DNA of 64,000 bases from GWE2-42-39 sp942493345 (GTDB taxonomy: Bacteria > Bacteroidota > Bacteroidia > Bacteroidales > Prolixibacteraceae): NCBI GenBank assembly GCA_942493345.1, contig OW818695.1, positions 3,472,001 to 3,536,000 of the forward strand, in the 5' to 3' direction. The notes below the pieces were generated by a model. The model saw only the letters and a list, made by a program, of their open reading frames with translations. It was not told the DNA's origin and did no database searches. The translations under genes and the position numbers were made by a program. How positions within the stretch are numbered: position 1 is the first letter of the stretch; each line of letters opens with the position of its first letter. Shown in pieces: positions 36,938 through 43,463 of this stretch.

Positions 36938-37717
36938 TTAAAAAGATGGCGGAGAAATCAACTTATTCTGATTTTTGTCGCAGATAATCCAATAAATGTT
37001 TTCTCGAGTCTTGAAATATTCCTTTAAAAATAATTCAAATTCACCCATAATATTTACATACTTTCCAACTTCTATCAAAATCGGTTTATCTTTCGGTAAA
37101 GTTTCAAATAATTGTTTAGTTGTCTCAAAATTAAATGAGTAAACTCTGTCAAATAATTTATAATGTAGAGGATAAACTGAAACTCGTCTTATTGGTGTTC
37201 GTCCCACATCATTTTCAATTTTCTCCAAGTATTCATAATCTGAAATTTTCAATTTTTCTCCAAAATGATTTTGATTATAAAGGTAAAAAGCAATATTGAA
37301 GAAATTATCAATCAACTCAATCTGAGTCTTGTCATAGTCAATATTTCCACTATGAAAATTGAATGATTTAATTGTATCAGGAAGTGTCAATTTACCATAG
37401 GTCATAGTGCCATCTGTCCACATACCTGTCTGAACTCCATTTGCGTATGAATAAGAAGATAATTTATGAAACTTATATTTACCAAGGATTGTGTCAAGTT
37501 GCTGAAAATAATGTACTAATAACGAATCTTTCTCTTTGAAATTAAATCTCAAGCTATCTAAAATACAATAAGACTGTTCTCTTTGTATTATCCACTTTTT
37601 ACTCTCTTGAAAAGAGGGTTGAATGTCAAGTTCTAAAGTATAGTTCTTTATTTTCTGGCTCATTCCAGAAATGCAATTTAGCATCAATAATGAAAAAATT
37701 ATAAATCTCATTTTCAT
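36938..37717 (-). CDS. secreted hypothetical protein, first cassette-like gene
   Basis: The 260-residue protein has a signal peptide (MKMRFIIFSLLMLNCISGMSQ) and no domain I recognise. It has many aromatic and charged residues and a repeated pattern of short strands. The frame is open to 37876, but the upstream 53 codons come from the GC-rich repeat element at 37741-37874, so the start is at 37717 or 37711. The gene is strongly AT-rich compared with the neighbouring PPi-PFK gene, suggesting transfer. The core-like end of the 134-bp element lies 24 bp upstream of the start. Confidence 0.65.
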   Translation of the reverse strand: MKMRFIIFSLLMLNCISGMSQKIKNYTLELDIQPSFQESKKWIIQREQSYCILDSLRFNFKEKDSLLVHYFQQLDTILGKYKFHKLSSYSYANGVQTGMWTDGTMTYGKLTLPDTIKSFNFHSGNIDYDKTQIELIDNFFNIAFYLYNQNHFGEKLKISDYEYLEKIENDVGRTPIRRVSVYPLHYKLFDRVYSFNFETTKQLFETLPKDKPILIEVGKYVNIMGEFELFLKEYFKTRENIYWIICDKNQNKLISPPSF

Positions 37718-37740
37718 GTAGGTCTCTTTTTTTAGCATTG

Positions 37741-37874
37741 GTTTATAACGTAGGAAGCTACACGCAGGGGCGGATTGCGGGCGATTTCCCTGTCGAGCCG
37801 CACCGCCGCTGTTGCGGGCTGAACCGCTCGCAAACCACGGAAACGGCAATTGACATATAGTTTTTGTTATAAAC
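37741..37874. repeat. 134-bp cassette-boundary element A (attC-like)
   Basis: The element begins with GTTTATAAC (37741-37749) and ends with its exact reverse complement GTTATAAAC (37866-37874). The first 28 nt (37741-37768, continuing GTAGGAAGCTACACG) are identical to the start of element B at 38508. The centre is GC-rich with several palindromes, in sharp contrast to the AT-rich genes on both sides. Size, terminal core-like repeats and a variable centre are those of integron attC sites. The termini depart from the strict RYYYAAC/GTTRRRY consensus. Confidence 0.65.
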
Positions 37875-37918
37875 AAGGTTTTAATCAGTTAAATTATTAA
37901 TCATTAAATCAATTTATT

Positions 37919-38044
37919 ATGAAATACATAAAACGTATATATATGTGGTTTTGGACTGACGACGACTACGATTACAGTAGGCTGTCAGCGTGTCTGTCGA
38001 TTATTGCAATTATTTTTGCAACATTAGTCCTATTACTGAAATGA
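37919..38044 (+). CDS. possible 41-residue membrane peptide inside cassette 2
   Basis: A 41-codon frame starts with ATG 45 bp after the end of element A. It encodes a basic N-terminus, an acidic stretch (WTDDDYDY) and a C-terminal hydrophobic helix (LSIIAIIFATLVLLL). Its last 35 bp overlap the 3' end of the minus-strand gene 38010-38441. It could be a real small membrane protein or chance. No ribosome site or promoter is obvious. Confidence 0.3.
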   Translation: MKYIKRIYMWFWTDDDYDYSRLSACLSIIAIIFATLVLLLK

Positions 38045-38441
38045 TTATAGCCACGATTGATATAAAGAGAGCTATTTTGTCATATCTGAAAGATTCGATA
38101 GTTTTTTCTCTTATAGTATCTTCTTGCTTCTCTCTTTTGTCAATAGCTGCATAGCCACCTTTCCTTTTGAATTCTCGGCCATGCTCTGTTATTGATATAT
38201 TACCATCTTTATCTTTTAAAATATAGTTTTTAAACAAAAGTTCCTTTTCAAATGATTCTTTCATGTAATATTCCCATTCATATTCTGAATATACATTTGA
38301 AACGAAGTCCATGTCAATTTTTGATGGATTAATCTTGTCAAGCACATCTTTAAATACTGGAGCGTCGAAAGACATTAAAAGAGCTAAAATTTTATCTAAA
38401 ATTTCATTTCTCACTATCTTGCTTTTAGATTCTTCTTCCAT
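38010..38441 (-). CDS. tail-anchored hypothetical protein, second cassette-like gene
   Basis: The 143-residue protein has an N-terminal helical region that may form a winged helix (residues 8-90, including the hairpin-like KDKDGNISITEHGREFKRKGGY). A charged linker and a single C-terminal membrane helix (IALFISIVAIIISVIGLML) follow. It has no signal peptide, so it is probably anchored with the bulk in the cytoplasm. It is AT-rich and lies alone between elements A and B. I do not recognise a family. Confidence 0.65.
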   Translation of the reverse strand: MEEESKSKIVRNEILDKILALLMSFDAPVFKDVLDKINPSKIDMDFVSNVYSEYEWEYYMKESFEKELLFKNYILKDKDGNISITEHGREFKRKGGYAAIDKREKQEDTIREKTIESFRYDKIALFISIVAIIISVIGLMLQK

Positions 38442-38507
38442 TTTTTTAGTCTTAAAATTTAGTTTATGAAATACAATGATTCAAGTTAGCGATGTCCCAA
38501 TAACCTT

Positions 38508-38641
38508 GTTTATAACGTAGGAAGCTACACGCAGGACGGGATTTAACCGATGAACTTTCCACGAAGAGCTGCCTTTTAAAATTCTAATTTCCTGTCAACG
38601 AAGCACCGAAACCCGGCTTGCGGGTAGCTGATGTTATAGGC
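38508..38641. repeat. 134-bp cassette-boundary element B (attC-like)
   Basis: It is exactly as long as element A and shares its first 28 nt. The right end is GTTATAGGC (38633-38641). The two ends form an imperfect long hairpin: TATAAC, a short bulge, AGCTAC, then CGCA and CGGG blocks pair with the sequence ending in GGGTAGCTGATGTTATA. That is the layout of attC R and L boxes with bulges between them. Confidence 0.65.
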
Positions 38642-38670
38642 TGGCGTTCGGTGTCCTTCGCAAACTATAA

Positions 38671-39240
38671 CTATATTTTTCCAAGACGTTTTAATTCCCA
38701 AAAACATTTTGCCGTTGAATTTATGTCCACAGCCGCATTGTGAGCTTCTTCAAAGCCTGTCCTAAACAATTTGTAATGCAACTCAGAAAGTTTTGGCCAC
38801 TTATATCCATAAGGTCCGTCAATGGCGCAAAAGTTTGTCGTGCTTTGCATTGTACAAATCTTTCTTTTAGTCAAAGTGCTATCTGGCATCCTATTTCTTA
38901 AAAACTCTGCTCCAACAATCTTTTCATCAAAACTCATATTGTGTGCTACAAGATATTCAGCTTGATTTATTAAAGATTGAAAATCTTGTAAAACTGTCTG
39001 AAGTGATTTACCTTCTCGAATAGCTCTTTCTGTCGAAATCCCATGTATTCTTGAGGCGTCGATAGGAATCGTAAAACCTTCTGGTTTGATGATATAGTCA
39101 CCACCCGAAATTTTATTCCCGTTTTTGTCGTAAAATAAATAAGCTAATTGAACCAGTCTTGGCCAATTGTTTAAATCTGTCACAGGTGCTTTCCAATTTC
39201 TTGGAAGTCCAGTTGTTTCGGTGTCAAAGAATAGATACAT
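38671..39240 (-). CDS. DEDDh 3'-5' exonuclease, third cassette-like gene
   Basis: The 189-residue protein is a DnaQ-type exonuclease domain. FDTETTG provides Exo I (Asp, Glu), HNMSFD provides Exo II, and HNAAVDINST near the C-terminus provides Exo III with the His and Asp of the DEDDh class. It should degrade DNA or RNA from the 3' end. It stands alone between GTTATAGGC (38633) and GCCTATAAC (39282), 50 bp and 29 bp from its start and stop. Such free-standing exonucleases occur in mobile and defence gene sets. Confidence 0.87.
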   Translation of the reverse strand: MYLFFDTETTGLPRNWKAPVTDLNNWPRLVQLAYLFYDKNGNKISGGDYIIKPEGFTIPIDASRIHGISTERAIREGKSLQTVLQDFQSLINQAEYLVAHNMSFDEKIVGAEFLRNRMPDSTLTKRKICTMQSTTNFCAIDGPYGYKWPKLSELHYKLFRTGFEEAHNAAVDINSTAKCFWELKRLGKI

Positions 39241-39890
39241 ATTGTATAAGTTTAGTTTGTCGATTGCGCCTGGTTACGCTTGCCTATAACTAGTATATAT
39301 AGCCAAAGATATATCACTTTTTTTGAACTTTTATTTTTGTTAATCAATTTTATTCCAGTGTTTTGTTTTTCGGAGTTCCGGGCAAAAGATCGAATGACTT
39401 GATGAGTTGTTCTGCAGCTTTGGGGTAGGCGGGTAATTGTATTTTTTGTTGGGTTAAAAAACAAGACTTGGTTCGTTCTATTTTATTGTAGAATTTCTGA
39501 TGGTTCTACGAAAAAATAAAAGCGCCTAAATATTTAATTTAAGTGCTTTTATCAAATTTGCTTTCATCTTTAGTGCACCCAAGCGGAGAAATGTCGAATT
39601 TTTTGCTTGAAGATATTGATGCCATATCGAAGTTCATGAGTACTGAAGCGCAAAAAAGAAAATTCAAATTATGAATTAGTTAACCCATCGTCGACTTAAG
39701 TACGCACTCGCTATTTAATCGCACAACTGGTGGTTTCTAAACCGGATTTACCAGTTTATGTTGCTGCCTTTAGGGATTGTATTTTATTTTGTTTAGAAGT
39801 ATTCTGATTCAATTGAGCATACATTGCATTCTTTAAGTGTTGTTTATTTAATACATTTAATTTACTTTTGTTGATAATAAACATCAAATC
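39241..39890. other. 650-bp intergenic region of the island
   Basis: It contains the outer core-like end GCCTATAAC (39282-39290), a hairpin (arms 39518-39530 and 39538-39550, G-T pairs allowed) resembling a terminator, and the hipBA promoter at its right end. A 27-codon frame at 39592 (MSNFLLEDIDAISKF...) may be a remnant but is too short to assign. No integrase, recombinase or attI-like site is visible. Confidence 0.5.
39840..39887 (+). promoter_or_regulatory. hipBA promoter with a possible HipB operator
   Basis: TTG (39840-39842), a 20-nt spacer and a perfect TACTTTTG (39863-39870) form the promoter. An inverted repeat TTGAT/ATCAA (39871-39875, 39883-39887) with a 7-nt spacer sits between the -7 box and the ATG. 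An autoregulating antitoxin would be expected to bind there. The operator role is inferred. Confidence 0.55.
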
Positions 39891-40184
39891 ATGCAATCAA
39901 AAAAGCAAACTTTACTCCCGAAGTTTCAAAAGATATTTGAACAAATGGGCGAAAATATTAAGTTAGCCAGAAAACGGCGGAACCTGACGACTATACAAGT
40001 GGCGGAGCGAGCTGGTATTGACCGTTCTACACTATATCATATTGAAAAAGGAAATCCCAGCGTTTCGGTGGGTGCATATTTTAATGTACTTAGGGTATTG
40101 GGGCTTCAGGATGACTTTTTAAAGTTGGCAGCCGATGATCAGTTTGGAAGAAGATTGCAGGATTTAAAATTGATTGGGAAATAA
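39891..40184 (+). CDS. hipB: HipB-type XRE-family antitoxin
   Basis: The 97-residue protein is one XRE helix-turn-helix domain (IKLARKRRNLTTIQVAERAGIDRSTLYHIEKG, about residues 22-53). A C-terminal helix extension should contact HipA. It ends 3 bp before hipA, the usual order antitoxin then kinase. It is expected to neutralise HipA and repress the operon. Confidence 0.87.
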   Translation: MQSKKQTLLPKFQKIFEQMGENIKLARKRRNLTTIQVAERAGIDRSTLYHIEKGNPSVSVGAYFNVLRVLGLQDDFLKLAADDQFGRRLQDLKLIGK

Positions 40185-40187
40185 ATC

Positions 40188-41435
40188 ATGGCAGACAAAA
40201 CAGATATATGGGTGTATGCTGATTGGAAAGGTATGATCTCTCCCAAATGTATAGGAATATTGTCAGCTCAACAAGCTAAAGGAAGGAAAGCATTTAGTTT
40301 TTCTTATGATGCGGACTGGATCAGCTCTCAGGAACAATTGCTGCTTGACCCGGATATTGCCTGGTATGGTGGGCAACAATATCCCAATGGAAAGGAAAAT
40401 TTTGGTGTCTTTCTGGATTCTATGCCCGACTCATGGGGCAGAACACTAATGAAACGGCGGGCGGCATTAAATGCAAAAGAGCAAGGCAAGCCAGCACCTG
40501 TACTGTATGATATCGATTTTCTTCTAGGTGTTCATGATTTAAGTCGCATGGGTGCTTTACGGTTTAAAAGAGAACCCGATGGCGATTTTTTGGATAACGA
40601 TCCTGTTTCGCCCACTCCGCCTTGGGCAAGTACCCGGGAACTACAACATGGGGCAAAACTGATTGAATCCAATGAAGATACAGTTGAAGTAAGAAAATGG
40701 CTCGCCATGCTGATGGCTCCGGGTTCTTCACTCGGAGGAGCCAGGCCAAAAGCTAATATCATGGACGAACACGGTCATCCCTGGATTGCCAAATTCCCAT
40801 CGAAAAACGATACTACAGACAAAGGAGCCTGGGAATACCTGGCTTATCGTCTTGCTGTTGATTCCGGAATCGATATGGCAGAATCCCGGATAGAACATAT
40901 TGCCGGCCCCTATCATACTTTTTTCACCAAACGATTTGACAGGGAAATGCAAACCCGGATTCATTTTGCCTCAGCTATGACGATGACCGGGAAAAACGAG
41001 GAACTCATCCGGGATGAGACTCCTTCATATCTGGATATCGTAGAATTCATCCAATTTTCCGGAATTCAGATTGAAGAGGATTTACACCAATTATGGAGAC
41101 GAATGGTTTTCAATGTACTAATTTCCAATACAGACGATCATCTGAGAAATCATGGCTTTATACTCACAAACAAGGGCTGGCGTTTATCTCCGGCTTTTGA
41201 TATCAATCCTTCAATTGACAAAGTTGGATTGGCATTAAATATTGATATGGATAACAATTCGCCGGATATTGACCTTGTAAAAGGTGTCGGTATTTATTTC
41301 AGGTTAGGAAAAAAAGAAATGGACAATATTATTGATGAAGTGAAATCTGGAATATCCGGATGGAAGAAAATAGCAACTGAGATAGGAATACCTAGAAACG
41401 AGCAAACGATAATGGCTGCTGCTTTTAAAGTTTAA
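40188..41435 (+). CDS. hipA: HipA-family serine/threonine kinase toxin
   Basis: The 415-residue protein has the N-terminal couple-HipA domain and the kinase core. The Gly-rich loop is in SSLGGARPK, with the ATP-binding Lys in WIAKFPS. The catalytic loop NTDDHLRNHGF carries Asp and Asn, and the metal-binding SPAFDIN follows. All key residues are present, so the kinase should be active. Known HipA proteins phosphorylate glutamyl-tRNA synthetase or other targets and stop growth. Length and motifs fit the compact HipA type common in Bacteroidota. Confidence 0.9.
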   Translation: MADKTDIWVYADWKGMISPKCIGILSAQQAKGRKAFSFSYDADWISSQEQLLLDPDIAWYGGQQYPNGKENFGVFLDSMPDSWGRTLMKRRAALNAKEQGKPAPVLYDIDFLLGVHDLSRMGALRFKREPDGDFLDNDPVSPTPPWASTRELQHGAKLIESNEDTVEVRKWLAMLMAPGSSLGGARPKANIMDEHGHPWIAKFPSKNDTTDKGAWEYLAYRLAVDSGIDMAESRIEHIAGPYHTFFTKRFDREMQTRIHFASAMTMTGKNEELIRDETPSYLDIVEFIQFSGIQIEEDLHQLWRRMVFNVLISNTDDHLRNHGFILTNKGWRLSPAFDINPSIDKVGLALNIDMDNNSPDIDLVKGVGIYFRLGKKEMDNIIDEVKSGISGWKKIATEIGIPRNEQTIMAAAFKV

Positions 41436-41458
41436 GGAATTGTTGTTTCAACAAACAA

Positions 41459-41848
41459 ATGGAAAATCTTCAAACAAAAATATCCTTGTTCAGGTCCTTT
41501 TTCAAAGGACGGGAAGATGTTTTTGTTACCCGATGGGAGAAAGAAAAAAAAAGCGGTTATATGCCTGCTTACTTTTTCGATCCTTACCGTTATCGCGCCT
41601 ATAAAATGAAAGGCGGTACATTTCAGAACTATCCTGACAAATCCTATCTCCAACTGACCGATGACCAGATTGCCAAACACCTGAATGGTGAACAGGTTGT
41701 TGGTCTGTATCCGCTACTATCAGACAATACCTCATGGTTTATTGCCGCTGACTTTGATGAAGGCGATTGGATAGCATCGGAATTAACAACAGATTCTGGG
41801 ATCCTGATTCCGTTATATTTATCAAAAAAAATCCTTCAAAATCAATGA
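41459..41848 (+). pseudogene. truncated TOTE-type archaeo-eukaryotic primase
   Basis: The 129-residue frame matches the N-terminus of the TOTE-conflict-system archaeo-eukaryotic primase domain. SLFRSFFKGREDVFVTRWE is followed by HLNGEQVVGLYPLL and WFIAADFDEGDW, where the DFD supplies the first catalytic acids. Complete proteins continue through the rest of the primase, a helicase and often a nuclease. Here similarity stops about residue 110, and the last codons (SKKILQNQ) lie inside the terminator hairpin of the adjacent tRNA-Leu. It starts 23 bp after hipA. This is a remnant, not a functional primase. Confidence 0.75.
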
Positions 41849-41863
41849 CTTTGAAGGATTTTT
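41827..41863 (-). terminator. terminator of tRNA-Leu
   Basis: A perfect 14-bp stem (41827-41840 and 41850-41863) with a 9-nt loop lies 10 bp beyond the tRNA 3' end on the minus strand, followed there by a T-run. It can also stop transcription arriving from hipBA. Confidence 0.85.
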
Positions 41864-41873
41864 AAAGTTTCAG

Positions 41874-41957
41874 TGCCCAGAACAAGACTCGAACTTGCAC
41901 ACCGAAACCGGCACCAGCCCCTCAAGCTGGCGTGTCTACCAATTTCACCATCTGGGC
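41874..41957 (-). tRNA. tRNA-Leu (anticodon GAG)
   Basis: Read on the minus strand, the 84-nt sequence has acceptor arms GCCCAGA/TCTGGGC with discriminator A, a D-arm, a five-bp anticodon stem CCAGC/GCTGG around TTGAGGG (anticodon GAG, complement of 41921-41923), a long variable arm as in class II tRNAs, and a TTCGAGT T-loop. CCA is not encoded. It marks one side of the accessory island. Confidence 0.95.
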
Positions 41958-42086
41958 AATAATATCAGAACGTTGCTTCTTTTCGAGCGCTGCAAATATA
42001 GAAAAATTTTAAAATCTGATTTGCTAAAATGTCAAAAAAAGAATGAATTTACCGGTGGGCGCTAACTTATCGACAAAAAGCAGTAG

Positions 42087-42116
42087 TTTGTCGGAAAAAT
42101 AATGGGAATACCTTTG
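42087..42116 (+). promoter_or_regulatory. promoter of the isoprenoid-synthase-like gene
   Basis: TTTG (42087-42090), an 18-nt spacer and a perfect TACCTTTG (42109-42116) match the consensus. Transcription would start near 42123, which favours the ATG at 42175 over the TTG at 42130. Confidence 0.65.
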
Positions 42117-42174
42117 AAAAGAATTCTTTTTGCAGTACGATATTTCATCAGAAACAGCTTTGAAAACCAGGTTT

Positions 42175-43413
42175 ATGGAACACTATCAGCATTTCAGGGA
42201 ATTATGGGATAATTGCAAAACAGACTTTCCGGTTTTAGATAAAAGTTATTTGTATCGCGAAAAGCGTAACCGTGAAACCCGGTTGGATGAGTTTGTTCAG
42301 GCGTTGAAAGAAGGAATGCAACAAGGTGAAAATCTTTCGACAGAAATTGATACGGCTTTCTTTTTTCGGAAAATGGAAGAGTTTTTCAGGGAAGGACTCG
42401 ATTACAGCGATGAACAACTGCAGGTGATCCTTTCTCCCGGGATGATTGATTCGACACTCGATTTTGTTTCGGAAGCCAAACGTTTCGACCCGTTGATGCC
42501 GGCTGATAGCATTTTTCAGGCTTGTCGCAATGTTTGGATTATGAATGGCATCCAGTATGTTCTGGGTGTTCCGGTTTCGGTAAGCCCTTCAATTTTTGCA
42601 TACAGCATGTTGTATCCGTATTCCGATAATTTGCTCGATGACCCGGACATCACCACGCAGGAAAAGCTGGAATTCAGTTCCCGTTTCGAGCAACGGTTAA
42701 GAGGGAGCAGGGTTTCGGCAATGAACCGTTCGGAAGAAAAAATTGGTGAATTGGTACAGATGATTGAATCCGAATGGGATCGGCAAACATATCCTGAAGT
42801 ATATAACAGCTTGTTGGCGATTCACAAAGCGCAAACCGATAGCATGTTTCTTTTGTCACATGATCTCGCCGATGAGGATATTTTCAGAATTTGTGTCGGG
42901 AAAGGCGGGGCATCGGTAGTTGCCGATGGTTACCTGATTATTGGTGATTTAAATAACCATCAGAAACAATTTTTATATGATTACGGGGCTTTTCTTCAGT
43001 TGCTCGACGATTTGCAGGATGCTTCCGAAGACCGGGCTGTCGGATTGATGACCTGTTTCTCATCTTCAGAAGACAAAAAACATTCGGAAGAATTGCTCAA
43101 CCGCGCGTTTCATCTGGGCTTCGATATAATGGCTGAAGTCGATTGGCTAAATACTTGCAATTCCGACGCTTTTAAAAGTGTCATGAAAAAAAGCATCGAC
43201 CTGTTTATTATTGAAGCAGTGATTACCAACCGTTTGTTTTTCAAACGTCGGTTTGTCCGCAAAATGGAAACTTTTTCCCCGTTCCGATATTCTTTTATCC
43301 GCAAACGAAGCAGAACGCTGTCGCCCTATCAGAAGATATTGTTCCGAAATATTGAGGAATTTGCATTTAGCCGCGAGAAAAAAGAACCAGTTCAACTGTT
43401 GGTTACCGCGTAA
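42175..43413 (+). CDS. class I isoprenoid-synthase-like protein
   Basis: The 412-residue, mostly helical protein has two acidic motifs placed as in trans-prenyltransferases and class I terpene synthases. DNLLDDPD lies at about residues 151-158, and LLDDLQDASED has its Asp residues at about 278, 279 and 282. A GKGGASVVADGYLI segment between them takes the place of the usual Lys-containing helix. These acids normally bind Mg2+ and the diphosphate of a prenyl substrate. It has no signal peptide. No other isoprenoid gene is nearby, so the product is unknown. It is neither a typical octaprenyl synthase nor a squalene/phytoene synthase. The fold call is moderately sure; the activity is open. Confidence 0.65.
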   Translation: MEHYQHFRELWDNCKTDFPVLDKSYLYREKRNRETRLDEFVQALKEGMQQGENLSTEIDTAFFFRKMEEFFREGLDYSDEQLQVILSPGMIDSTLDFVSEAKRFDPLMPADSIFQACRNVWIMNGIQYVLGVPVSVSPSIFAYSMLYPYSDNLLDDPDITTQEKLEFSSRFEQRLRGSRVSAMNRSEEKIGELVQMIESEWDRQTYPEVYNSLLAIHKAQTDSMFLLSHDLADEDIFRICVGKGGASVVADGYLIIGDLNNHQKQFLYDYGAFLQLLDDLQDASEDRAVGLMTCFSSSEDKKHSEELLNRAFHLGFDIMAEVDWLNTCNSDAFKSVMKKSIDLFIIEAVITNRLFFKRRFVRKMETFSPFRYSFIRKRSRTLSPYQKILFRNIEEFAFSREKKEPVQLLVTA

Positions 43414-43416
43414 TAA

Positions 43417-43447
43417 ATTCATCCGATGACTTAAATTCATCCGACGA
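43417..43447. repeat. twin-palindrome element, copy 1
   Basis: Two palindromes, TCATCCGATGA and TCATCCGACGA (the second with one mismatch), are separated by a short AT-rich spacer. A close relative lies at 57693-57724. Confidence 0.45.
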
Positions 43448-43463
43448 ATGACCCACAATTGCT

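Noticed and set aside
36900..41960. Integrase, transposase or att direct repeat for the island
   Set aside because: No recombinase-like protein and no second copy of the tRNA 3' end was found by reading both strands of this stretch.
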